Assembly: GCA_045636865.1 (NCBI GenBank)
Contig: JAZTYJ010000004.1
Span: forward strand, 62,001-126,000
Direction: 5' to 3'
Origin: SIG480 sp045636865
GTDB lineage: Bacteria > Bacillota > Clostridia > Oscillospirales > JAAYXM01
Length of the DNA stretch: 64,000 nt
Part shown: piece by piece, positions 44,797 through 52,914 of the stretch
Position numbering within the stretch: the first letter of the stretch is position 1
Layout: each line of letters starts with the position of its first letter
The notes under the pieces: model-generated
Database searches by the model: none
What the model saw: only the letters and a program-made list of their open reading frames with translations
What the model was told of the DNA's origin: nothing
Position numbers and translations under genes: made by a program

Positions 44797-44881
44797 GACT
44801 TCCTACGGCGGCATTATCCGCATCAGGTTATAGGGTCGAAGTTTGATTACTTCCTCTCAGCTGGCAAAACCAGCTCCCCTG
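44797..44881 (-). promoter_or_regulatory. TPP riboswitch upstream of thiW-thiM-thiE-thiD
   Basis: On the minus strand: GGGGAGCTGG, CTGAGAGGAAG, ACCTGATGCGGATAATGCC and GCCGTAGGAAG, the full set of THI-box elements. A terminator follows, so TPP should switch the operon off. Confidence 0.95.
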
Positions 44882-44946
44882 TGTTTTTTGAATTTGAGTA
44901 AATTATACATCGCATTTGTTCATAATGCAAGAGTTTTTTGCGGGTT

Positions 44947-45324
44947 TTATTTATGAACCGTAAAACTGCCGTCGTTTCCGGTGAGTTTATAGTCGGCGAC
45001 TGCCGAAAGCTCCCACATAAAGCCTACGTCGTGATGAATGAAGATGAAAGTATCAAATGCCTCGTCGAGCTTTTCTTCACACTCTTCTGCATATTTTCTG
45101 AAAATTTCATCGCCAGTTTTTAAGTACATAAGCCATAGCATTCCTGGCCAGAACGCTGTTGTCCACTCGGAGATGCTTCTGCCGACACCGTGGGGATCAA
45201 AGTATCCTTTACCGTGAAAGGTCATAGGAAAGTCGGATTTTATCTCGTCTGCCATAATTGAAACTTTTTTAACCACTCTGTCGAGAAAATCTGATGCAAA
45301 GCTTAAATCTTCTTTGGAAAACAT
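44947..45324 (-). pseudogene. Internally deleted GH88 gene (remnant)
   Basis: 125 codons. Residues 1-117 align throughout with the N-terminus of the GH88 protein at 10930 (FWPGMLWLMYLKTGDEIFRK, HHDVGFMWELSAVADYKLTGN). The next ten residues, DGSFTVHK, align instead with that protein's extreme C-terminus (GNDGKFVVHNEK). About 250 codons are missing in frame, with the join at a shared GGxAACGA. The first catalytic aspartate (D99) remains, the second (in IVDC) and the WARGQ block are lost. Own promoter (TATAAT, minus, 45362-45357) remains. A functional small protein is possible but unlikely. Confidence 0.85.
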
Positions 45325-45356
45325 AAAAACAACTCTCTCTTCGGATTGTTGTGATG

Positions 45357-45384
45357 ATTATAACACAAATAAGTTTGAAAACAA
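45357..45384 (-). promoter_or_regulatory. Promoter of the GH88 remnant
   Basis: On the minus strand TTGTTT (45384-45379), 16 bp, TATAAT (45362-45357). No AAAACGTTTT operator of the kind seen at 12105 is present. Confidence 0.5.
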
Positions 45385-45446
45385 TAGAAAAAATTGCTGT
45401 AAAAATCGTTTTTTATATGATAAAATAGAAAAAAGAGGTGAGGTAT

Positions 45447-45893
45447 ATGCGACTTCTCATAGATGCGGACGGATGCCCTGTTGTTGATATTTGTCTGGGT
45501 GTTGTAAAGGATAAAAATATCGGGTGTCACATTTTCTGTGATACATCACACGAGTTTTCAAAGGATGGGGCGCAGGTGCACGTTGTTCCGAAAGGAGCAG
45601 ACAGCGCGGATTTTGCGCTTGTGAATTTTATTGCAAAGGGCGATGTCGTCATAACCCAGGATTACGGACTTGCGTCAATGGCGCTCTCGAGGGGAGCATA
45701 TGTCATAAATCAGGATGGTCTTGAATATACTGAATATAACATTGATGCGCTGCTTCTTGCCCGGCATACGGCGAAGAAAATCCGGAATGCAGGCGGGCGG
45801 TTAAAGGGAAACCCGAAGCGGACAAAGATGCAGGATGAAAACTTTAAAGAAAAACTTTTAGAGCTTCTTGAAAAAACTTCAAAAAACTGTTGA
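45447..45893 (+). CDS. YaiI/YqxD family (DUF188) protein
   Basis: 148 residues from ATG 45447, with GAGGTGAGG just upstream. LIDADGCPVVDI at the N-terminus, then KGDVVITQDYGLASMALSRGA and a C-terminal basic stretch with KGNPKRTKMQDENF are DUF188 marks, a PIN-like nuclease fold of unproven activity. Divergent from the GH88 remnant. The -35 box of the next promoter overlaps its stop codon. Confidence 0.9.
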   Translation: MRLLIDADGCPVVDICLGVVKDKNIGCHIFCDTSHEFSKDGAQVHVVPKGADSADFALVNFIAKGDVVITQDYGLASMALSRGAYVINQDGLEYTEYNIDALLLARHTAKKIRNAGGRLKGNPKRTKMQDENFKEKLLELLEKTSKNC

Positions 45894-45918
45894 CAAATAA
45901 AAAATGCGGTGGTATAAT
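45890..45918 (+). promoter_or_regulatory. Promoter of T-box leader 1
   Basis: TTGACA (45890-45895), 17 bp, TATAAT (45913-45918): perfect consensus. Confidence 0.88.
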
Positions 45919-45929
45919 TTCGGTAAATT

Positions 45930-46220
45930 GAATTAAAGGCTGTGACGAAGACGGTTTCGTTTGATGTTTTCAGAGAGTCGGCGGTTGGTGTGAGCCGATA
46001 GCGGAGAGCGAGTTTAACCCATCACTTCTGAGCCGGAAGTCCGAAATCGAAAGAGAGTAGATGCTTCCCGAGTTTGCTGCGTGAGTGCATAGGAATTGTC
46101 TGATTCCGATGAGTGGTAGTGTTTTCACTACAATTTGAGTGGTACCGCGAGTGTTTATTACACCCGTCTCAAAGAAATTTGAGACGGGTTTATTTATTTT
46201 GAGACGGGTTTATTTGTTTT
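45930..46220 (+). promoter_or_regulatory. T-box riboswitch 1 (specifier read as ATC, Ile)
   Basis: Stem I base GGCT (45938-45941) pairs with AGCC (46031-46034). The inner stem GGTT (45953-45956) pairs with AACC (46016-46019). The loop has GTGACGAAGAC on the 5' side and the specifier ATC at 46021-46023 followed by A. The apical part has AGAGAG and GGTTGGTG. The T-box itself is GAGTGGTACCGCG (46137-46149), and the terminator is CCCGTCTC (46163-46170) with GAGACGGG (46181-46188). Uncharged tRNA-Ile should allow read-through into the ligase gene. Confidence 0.9.
46181..46220 (+). repeat. Tandem 20-bp duplication of the T-box terminator arm
   Basis: 46181-46200 and 46201-46220 are identical except for one base (A/G at the sixteenth position). 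Each contains GAGACGGG plus T-rich tail, so the CCCGTCTC arm can pair with either copy. Confidence 0.9.
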
Positions 46221-46246
46221 TATTTTTCAAAAAGGAGGAATCTAAA

Positions 46247-48511
46247 ATGGCTACGGTCGAAACAAGAAAACTTATGGAGGTGGCATCACGAATTCGTGAG
46301 ATGCGTGAGATTTTCGGGTTTACAGAAGTTGAGATGGCAGAGAAGACCGAAGTTTCAGTTGAAGAGTATGTTAAATATGAAGCGGGCGAGCTTGACTTCC
46401 CGTTTACATTCATACACAAGTGCACTCTTGCATTCGGCGTTGGAGTGAGCGACCTTCTTGAAGGAAAAAGTGCAAATCTCAGATCCTATACGGTTACAAG
46501 AAGCGGTGAGGGTCAGGAGACAGCGAAGGAAGAGGGCATAACCATCAAGAACCTTGCCCCGAATTTTAAAAACAAAATTGCAGAACCGTATTTTGTTCGT
46601 TATGAATACAACGCGGCTCTTCAGGATAAACCGATCCACCTCACAAAGCATTCAGGTCAGGAGTTTGACTATGTTGTCAGCGGTGAGCTCAAGGTTCAGG
46701 TAGGCGAGCATACAGAACTTCTTCGCGAGGGCGACAGCATCTATTATGACAGCTCAACACCACACGGTATGATTGCCGTCGGCGGTCGCGACTGCGTATT
46801 CTGTGCAGTTGTTCTTCCGGGAGAGGACACAAAGGAAGAGGCGGTCCGCGACAGCGTTGCATCGCTTCGCCCGTCAATGAAGCTTGTTTGCGAAGAGTTT
46901 GTTGATACAAAGGAAAGTGAACCGGGAGTTTTGGAGAGCGTAAGCTTTAAAAACACCGAAAAATTCAACTTCGGATATGACTGCGTTGATGCAGTTGCAG
47001 AAAAATATCCCGACAAGCTTGCGATGATCCACCTTGACAAAAACAAGGTTGAGCGCCGATATACCTTCAAGGATATCAAACGCGAATCTGCAAGATGTGC
47101 AAACTACTTCACATCTCTCGGAATCAAGCGCGGCGACAGGGTTATGCTCGTTCTTAAACGCCATTATCAGTTCTGGTTCTCTATGGTTGCGCTTCACAAA
47201 ATCGGAGCAATTGCAATCCCTGCAACTCATCAGCTTAAAGAACACGATTTTGAATATCGCTTCAATGCGGCAAATGTTTCTGCAATCGTCTGCACGGTTG
47301 ATGACGGTGTACCGGCAATAGTCAATAACACAGCGGAGAAGTGCCCTCAGCTCAAAACCTTCGTTTCGGTTGGCGGAAGTGTTGACGGATGGCATGATTT
47401 TGATGCTGAATACCCGATGTTCTCAAGTAATTTTGAAAGAGCAGCTGATTGCTCTGCGGGCGATGAACCGGCACTTATGTTCTTCTCATCCGGCACAACG
47501 GGAAATCCGAAAATGGTTCAGCACAAGCACACCTACGCTCTCGGTCATTTCGTAACCGCAAAGTACTGGCACTGCTGCGAGAGAGACGGTCTCCACCTCA
47601 CGATTTCCGACACCGGCTGGGGTAAATCACTCTGGGGCAAGCTCTACGGTCAGTGGCTCTGTGAGGGTGCTGTGTTCGTATATGACTTTGACCGCTTTGA
47701 TGCATCGGATATCCTTCCGATGTTTGCAAAATACAACATCACAACCTTCTGTGCACCTCCGACAATGCTCCGTATGATGATTAAAGAGGATCTTTCATGC
47801 TATGACCTCTCGTCAATTCATCATATGACGACAGCAGGAGAGGCACTCAATCCGGAAGTTTTCAAGCAGTTTGAAAAGGCAACAGGTCTTCAGATTATGG
47901 AAGGCTTTGGCCAGACTGAAACAACGCTTGCGATTGCAAACCTTTACGGAACGACTCCGAAGGTCGGCGCAATGGGAAAAGCATCTCCGCAGTATGACAT
48001 CGATATAGTTGACCCCGACGGCAACCCTGTCAAAACAGGTGAGACGGGCGAAATCGTTGTCAGACTTGATAAGGGAACACCGGTCGGACTCTTCAGTTGC
48101 TATCTTGACGATGAAGAAAAGATGGAAGAGTGCATGCGCGGCGGTATGTACCATACGGGCGACACCGCATGGCGTGACGAGGACGGATATTTCTGGTATG
48201 TCAGCCGCATAGATGACGTCATCAAGTCATCGGGATACCGCATCGGTCCGTTTGAGATTGAGAGCGTCATCATGGAACTTCCGTATGTTCTTGAATGCGG
48301 CGTATCGGCTGCTCCCGACGAGGTTCGCGGTCAGATTGTAAAGGCAAGTATTGTTCTCACAAAGGGCACAGAGCCGACAGAGGAGCTTAAGAAGGAAATC
48401 CAGAATTACGTCAAGGAAAATACGGCTCCGTATAAGTATCCGCGCCTTGTTGTATTTCGTGACTCACTTCCGAAGACAATAAGCGGAAAAATACAGAGAA
48501 ACAAGCTCTAA
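46247..48511 (+). CDS. XRE-cupin-acyl-CoA synthetase fusion, copy 1
   Basis: 754 residues from ATG 46247 (AAAGGAGG eight bases upstream). Order: XRE helix-turn-helix (about 12-66; IREMREIFGFTEVEMAEKTEVSVEEYVKYE), cupin (about 105-195; KHSGQEFDYVVSGELKV and GDSIYYDSSTPHGM), then an AMP-forming acyl-CoA synthetase (about 215-754) with FFSSGTTGNPKMV, SDTGWGKSLWGKLYG, GFGQTE, YHTGDTAWRDEDGYFW, SSGYRIGPFE and PKTISGKIQRN with the adenylating lysine. The ligase resembles medium/branched-chain acyl-CoA synthetases (ACSM-like). Alone behind T-box 1, but a near-duplicate lies behind T-box 2. The likely substrate is a branched short-chain acid, inferred from context. Confidence 0.85.
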   Translation: MATVETRKLMEVASRIREMREIFGFTEVEMAEKTEVSVEEYVKYEAGELDFPFTFIHKCTLAFGVGVSDLLEGKSANLRSYTVTRSGEGQETAKEEGITIKNLAPNFKNKIAEPYFVRYEYNAALQDKPIHLTKHSGQEFDYVVSGELKVQVGEHTELLREGDSIYYDSSTPHGMIAVGGRDCVFCAVVLPGEDTKEEAVRDSVASLRPSMKLVCEEFVDTKESEPGVLESVSFKNTEKFNFGYDCVDAVAEKYPDKLAMIHLDKNKVERRYTFKDIKRESARCANYFTSLGIKRGDRVMLVLKRHYQFWFSMVALHKIGAIAIPATHQLKEHDFEYRFNAANVSAIVCTVDDGVPAIVNNTAEKCPQLKTFVSVGGSVDGWHDFDAEYPMFSSNFERAADCSAGDEPALMFFSSGTTGNPKMVQHKHTYALGHFVTAKYWHCCERDGLHLTISDTGWGKSLWGKLYGQWLCEGAVFVYDFDRFDASDILPMFAKYNITTFCAPPTMLRMMIKEDLSCYDLSSIHHMTTAGEALNPEVFKQFEKATGLQIMEGFGQTETTLAIANLYGTTPKVGAMGKASPQYDIDIVDPDGNPVKTGETGEIVVRLDKGTPVGLFSCYLDDEEKMEECMRGGMYHTGDTAWRDEDGYFWYVSRIDDVIKSSGYRIGPFEIESVIMELPYVLECGVSAAPDEVRGQIVKASIVLTKGTEPTEELKKEIQNYVKENTAPYKYPRLVVFRDSLPKTISGKIQRNKL

Positions 48512-48525
48512 ATACAGCAAAAACT

Positions 48526-48552
48526 GTTGACAATACTTGAAAGTTGGTATAT
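48526..48552 (+). promoter_or_regulatory. Promoter of T-box leader 2
   Basis: TTGACA (48526-48531) and TATAAT (48547-48552), spaced 15 bp; an overlapping -10 TAATAA would give 17 bp. Confidence 0.7.
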
Positions 48553-48564
48553 AATAATTACAAA

Positions 48565-48843
48565 TTATAAAAAGGCTTTGACGAAGAGTGCGCAGATATG
48601 GCGGGCGTTCAGAGAGATAGCGGTTGGTGCGAGCTATTGCATTGCGGTCTGCGGTTGTAGCTTCCGAGCTGAAAGGAAGAAAGCCGGTTTACGGTCAGTA
48701 GAACCTTTCCGTGATTGCTGCGTGAAGGCATAAGGCTTATTGGAGCCTGAGTGGTGCAACTTATGCACAATTTGAGTGGTACCGCGGGTGTATTGTTTTT
48801 CTCACTCGTCTCAAAGAATGTCAGCTTTGGGACGAGTGTTTTT
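48565..48843 (+). promoter_or_regulatory. T-box riboswitch 2 (specifier read as GTA, Val)
   Basis: Stem I base GGCT (48571-48574) pairs with AGCT (48664-48667); 5' loop TTGACGAAGA; AGAGAG and GGTTGGTG in the apical part. The triplet ten bases before the end of CTTCCGAGC is GTA (48654-48656), followed by G, which can wobble with U33 in place of the usual A. GAGTGGTACCGCG is at 48774-48786 and a terminator (48804-48816 with 48825-48837) follows with a T-run. Reads uncharged tRNA-Val if the triplet is right. Confidence 0.88.
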
Positions 48844-48869
48844 CGTTCCGGAAGAAGGAGAGTTATGTT

Positions 48870-51158
48870 ATGGAAAATATGACACAGCTTGATTTTAAAA
48901 TTAAAGAAATGGCGGCGCGTATCCGCGAGCTTCGAGAGATTGAAGGCCTTTCGGTTGAAGAGATGGCGGAGAAAACAGGCGTTGAGCTTTCAGAATATCT
49001 TCGTTGTGAAAAGGGTGAGCACGACTTAAACTTCGCGTTTATTTACCGTTGTGCGGCAGTTCTTCGCGTAAACGTAACCGATATTATCGAAGGCTACAGC
49101 CCGACTCTTAAATCGTTTACGGTTACGCGTTCAGGTCTCGGTCAGAAGATAGGTCAGGCTCACGGTATGACTTACTACAACCTTGCCTATGCGTTTCAGA
49201 ATCGAATCGCCGAGCCGCTTTACGTCAGGATTTCATATGACGACAGCATAAACGAGTCTGATATTGAGCTCACGTCACACGACGGTCAGGAGTGTGACAT
49301 CATTGTTGAAGGTCATCTTATGGTGCAGATAGGGGAGCACCGCGAGATTCTCGGACCGGGCGACAGTATCTACTACGACAGTAACACACCCCACGGTATG
49401 ATTGCGACAAACGGGGCAGACTGCGTTTTCTACGCAATCGTTCTCAATCCGTCAGGTGAGCCGATTCCGGAGCTTGCACCGACAAAGGCGATTTCTGACA
49501 CACGCGAAATCAAGAAGGATACAAAAGAACGTATCTATCATAAATATATTGATGTCGAGGAGAACAAAAACGGAACTCCGACGTCAATTACATTCAAGAA
49601 CACAGAAAAGTTCAACTTTGCGTTTGACCTTGTTGATGCTCTTGCAGAGCGTGAGCCGGATAAGCTTGCGATGCTTCATATTGACATCAACAAAGTAGTA
49701 AGACCGTTTACATTTACCGACATCAAGCGCGAGTCTGCAAGATGTGCAAACTACTTCAAGTCTCTCGGCATCAAGAAGGGCGACCGCGTAATGCTCGTCT
49801 TAAAGCGCCATTATCAGTTCTGGTTTGCGATGATCGGTCTTAACAAACTCGGCGCAATCGCAATTCCCGCTACAAATCAGCTTCAGGTTCACGACTTTGA
49901 ATACCGCTTCCGGGCGGCAGGTGTAAACACCATCATCTGCACGGCTGACGGTGAAACTGCCGCACAGGTAGACGAGGCGGCAAAGACGTGTCCCGAGCTT
50001 GTAAATAAGCTTATAGTCAACGGTGAGCGCGAAGGATGGAGAAACTTTGACGAAGAGTTCAAGCTCTTCAGCTCACACTTTGAGAGAAGCGAGGATTCTC
50101 CGTGCGGAGATGACCTTCTCCTTATGTTCTTTACATCGGGAACAACGGGATATCCGAAGATTGCGGCACACAGCCACAAATATCCGCTCGGTCATTTCCA
50201 CACAGCAAAATACTGGCACAATGTTGACCCCGACGGTCTCCACTTCACAATCTCCGACACGGGTTGGGCAAAGTCAATGTGGGGTAAGCTCTACGGTCAA
50301 TGGCTCTGCGAGGCGGCAACGTTTGTTTACGACTTTGACCGCTTCGATGCAAAGGAAATTCTTCCGATGTTTGCAGAGCACAAGATAACAACCTTCTGTG
50401 CACCTCCGACAATGCTCCGCATGCTTGTTAAAGAAGACATTTCACAGTATGACTTCTCGTCCGTAAAGCATATGTCAACAGCGGGTGAGGCACTCAACCC
50501 CGAGGTTTACAGACAATTTGAAAAGGCAACGGGCCTCCAGATTATTGAAGGCTTCGGTCAGACGGAAAGCACGATGATCATCGGTAATATGGTCGGTGCT
50601 CCGCATAAGATCGGATCTATGGGTAAGCCTGCTCCGATTTACAAGGTTGAGCTCGTGAACGAAAAGGGTGAAGAGGTTGCAATCGGTGAGACGGGTGAAA
50701 TCGTCGTAAATGTAAAAGACGGTATGCCATGCGGTCTCTTTACGGGATACTACCGCGATCAGGAGAAGACAGACGAAGTCCTCCACGATGGCTACTATCA
50801 CACGGGCGACACCGCGTGGCGCGATGAAGACGGCTTCTATTGGTACGTCGGACGCGTTGATGACGTTATCAAGTCATCGGGATACCGCATCGGTCCGTTT
50901 GAAATCGAAAGTGTTATTATGGAGCTTCCGTATGTTCTTGAGTGCGGCGTATCAGCGGCTCCCGATGAGGTCCGCGGTCAGATAGTAAAGGCAAGTATCG
51001 TTCTCACAAAGGGAACTGAACCGACAGAAGAGCTCAAAAAAGAGATTCAGACATACGTCAAAGAGCACACGGCTCCGTATAAGTATCCGCGACTTGTCGT
51101 CTTCCGCGATTCACTTCCGAAGACGGTAAGCGGAAAGATTCAGAGAAATAAACTTTAA
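48870..51158 (+). CDS. XRE-cupin-acyl-CoA synthetase fusion, copy 2
   Basis: 762 residues from ATG 48870 (AAGGAG nine bases upstream). Same three-part layout as copy 1: XRE domain (IRELREIEGLSVEEMAEKTGV), cupin (SHDGQECDIIVEGHLMVQIG, GDSIYYDSNTPHGM), AMP-forming synthetase (FFTSGTTGYPKIA, SDTGWAKSMWGKLYG, GFGQTE, GYRIGPFE, PKTVSGKIQRN). The last 110 or so residues are almost identical to copy 1, while the N-terminal halves differ much more. First gene of the operon that continues to vorC. Confidence 0.85.
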   Translation: MENMTQLDFKIKEMAARIRELREIEGLSVEEMAEKTGVELSEYLRCEKGEHDLNFAFIYRCAAVLRVNVTDIIEGYSPTLKSFTVTRSGLGQKIGQAHGMTYYNLAYAFQNRIAEPLYVRISYDDSINESDIELTSHDGQECDIIVEGHLMVQIGEHREILGPGDSIYYDSNTPHGMIATNGADCVFYAIVLNPSGEPIPELAPTKAISDTREIKKDTKERIYHKYIDVEENKNGTPTSITFKNTEKFNFAFDLVDALAEREPDKLAMLHIDINKVVRPFTFTDIKRESARCANYFKSLGIKKGDRVMLVLKRHYQFWFAMIGLNKLGAIAIPATNQLQVHDFEYRFRAAGVNTIICTADGETAAQVDEAAKTCPELVNKLIVNGEREGWRNFDEEFKLFSSHFERSEDSPCGDDLLLMFFTSGTTGYPKIAAHSHKYPLGHFHTAKYWHNVDPDGLHFTISDTGWAKSMWGKLYGQWLCEAATFVYDFDRFDAKEILPMFAEHKITTFCAPPTMLRMLVKEDISQYDFSSVKHMSTAGEALNPEVYRQFEKATGLQIIEGFGQTESTMIIGNMVGAPHKIGSMGKPAPIYKVELVNEKGEEVAIGETGEIVVNVKDGMPCGLFTGYYRDQEKTDEVLHDGYYHTGDTAWRDEDGFYWYVGRVDDVIKSSGYRIGPFEIESVIMELPYVLECGVSAAPDEVRGQIVKASIVLTKGTEPTEELKKEIQTYVKEHTAPYKYPRLVVFRDSLPKTVSGKIQRNKL

Positions 51159-51184
51159 TAAATTATATAAAGGAGAGAATCAAG

Positions 51185-52252
51185 ATGTATAATTTTCCGG
51201 TAACAAAAACACAGAACCCGAAGCCGCATCCGCAGGATGAGTCAAAGCTCGCTTTCGGAAAGGTATTTACGGACCACATGTTCGTTATGAACTACACCGA
51301 AGGTAAGGGCTGGCACGACGGAAGAATTGTTCCTTACGAGAAACTCTCTCTTGACCCGTCAGCTATGGTCTTCCACTACGGACAGGAAATGTTTGAAGGT
51401 CTCAAGGCTTATAAGGGCCGCGACGGTAAGACTCGTCTTTTCAGACCTGATATGAACGCAAAGCGCACAAACGCTACAAACGAGCGTCTCTGCATTCCGG
51501 AGCTTCCGGAGGAGCTTTTTGTTGAAGCTTGTAAGGCAGTTGTAAAGGTTGATGAAGACTGGATTCCGACAGCTCCGGGCACATCACTCTACATCCGTCC
51601 GTTCATCATCGCAACAGACGAATTCCTCGGCGTTGCTCCGTCAAAGACATACCTCTTCATCATTATCCTCTCACCGTCAGGTGCATACTACGCAAGTGGT
51701 CTTGCTCCGGTTGGTATCTGGATTGAAGATGACTATGTAAGAGCTGTAAAGGGCGGTATGGGCTTTGCTAAGACAGGCGGCAACTACGCAGCAAGCCTTG
51801 CAGCACAGGTTAAGGCACACGACGAAGGATATTCACAGGTTCTCTGGCTTGACGGTGTTGAAAGAAAGTACATCGAAGAAGTTGGCGCTATGAACATCTT
51901 CTTCAAGATTGACGGAAAGATCGTTACTCCGATGCTCAACGGCAGCATTCTTCCGGGTATCACAAGAAATTCGGTAATCGAAGTCTGCAAGTCATGGGGA
52001 TATGAGGTTGAAGAGAGAAGAATCAGCGTTGAAGAGCTTATTGATGCACAGAAGTCAGGAAAGCTTGAAGAGTGCTTCGGAACAGGTACTGCAGCTGTTA
52101 TCTCTCCGGTCGGAAAGCTTCGCTATAAGGATGACGTTATGCTCATCAACGGCAACACAATCGGCGAAGTCAGCCAGAAGCTCTACGATACCATTACAGG
52201 CATCCAGTGGGGCGAATGTGAGGATAAGTTTAATTGGTCAGTAATAGTTTAA
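51185..52252 (+). CDS. ilvE: Branched-chain amino acid aminotransferase
   Basis: 355 residues, fold type IV. FHYGQEMFEGLKAYKGRDGKTRLFRPDMNAKR, YIRPFIIATDEFLG, a PLP lysine in GFAKTGGNYAASLAAQ, LNGSILPGITRNSVIEV and GTAAVISPVG match the 350-residue BCAT2-like IlvE group. It interconverts Val, Leu, Ile and their 2-oxo acids with glutamate. Its codon use suggests high expression. Here it would aminate the 2-oxo acids made by the ferredoxin-linked enzyme encoded downstream. Confidence 0.95.
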   Translation: MYNFPVTKTQNPKPHPQDESKLAFGKVFTDHMFVMNYTEGKGWHDGRIVPYEKLSLDPSAMVFHYGQEMFEGLKAYKGRDGKTRLFRPDMNAKRTNATNERLCIPELPEELFVEACKAVVKVDEDWIPTAPGTSLYIRPFIIATDEFLGVAPSKTYLFIIILSPSGAYYASGLAPVGIWIEDDYVRAVKGGMGFAKTGGNYAASLAAQVKAHDEGYSQVLWLDGVERKYIEEVGAMNIFFKIDGKIVTPMLNGSILPGITRNSVIEVCKSWGYEVEERRISVEELIDAQKSGKLEECFGTGTAAVISPVGKLRYKDDVMLINGNTIGEVSQKLYDTITGIQWGECEDKFNWSVIV

Positions 52253-52902
52253 ATAAAAGAATAACCCTTTTTTGCGGTCATTACGGCAGCGGAAAAACGA
52301 ATATTGCAGTAAATTTTGCAATAGAGCTTGCAAAAAGGGGAGAGGCTGTCAGCATAGCCGATATTGATATTGTAAACCCGTATTTCAGAACGAAGGACAG
52401 TATTGACGAGCTCATAGCGGCAGGAGTAGACGTGGTTGCACTTCCGTTTGCAAACACAAGTGTCGATCTTCCCGCAATTCCGTCAGAGGTTTACGGTCTC
52501 ATCCAGATGAGAGACAAGCGCGTTGTAATGGATATCGGCGGTGACGACAGAGGCGCATACGCGCTCGGCAGGTTTGCGGATAAGATAAAAGAAGAAAACA
52601 GCTTTGATATGGTTTTCGTTGTGAATTTCTACCGTCCGCTGACACCCGATGCAGAGTCGGCTCTCTCAATTATGCGTGAGATAGAAGCGGCGTCAAAGAT
52701 TCCGTTTTCCTGCATAATCAACAACTCAAACATCGGTGAGGAGACGCGTGCAGACGACATCAGAAAGACGATTCCGCTTGCAGAGGAGCTCTCGGAATTG
52801 TCAGGGCTTCCGGTTGTCGGAGTTTCCGCAAAGAAGGAATTTGAAAGTGAACTTGGGCTTGAGAGCTTTCTGGCTCTCAACCTTCAGAAAAAAATATTTT
52901 AG
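52234..52902 (+). CDS. P-loop ATPase of the MinD/CobQ-like class
   Basis: 222 residues from TTG 52234, which overlaps the ilvE end by 19 bases; TGAGGA lies upstream of it. Walker A GHYGSGKTNIAVNFA, switch-like DIDIVNPYFRTKD, VVMDIGGDDRGAYALG and VVNFYRPLTPDAESAL. The ATPase resembles the deviant Walker A group used in cofactor and metalloprotein assembly. Its place between ilvE and the ferredoxin gene suggests a role in maturation of the oxidoreductase, but this is inference; no substrate is known. Confidence 0.75.
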   Translation: MVSNSLNKRITLFCGHYGSGKTNIAVNFAIELAKRGEAVSIADIDIVNPYFRTKDSIDELIAAGVDVVALPFANTSVDLPAIPSEVYGLIQMRDKRVVMDIGGDDRGAYALGRFADKIKEENSFDMVFVVNFYRPLTPDAESALSIMREIEAASKIPFSCIINNSNIGEETRADDIRKTIPLAEELSELSGLPVVGVSAKKEFESELGLESFLALNLQKKIF

Positions 52903-52914
52903 AAGGAGATTGTT

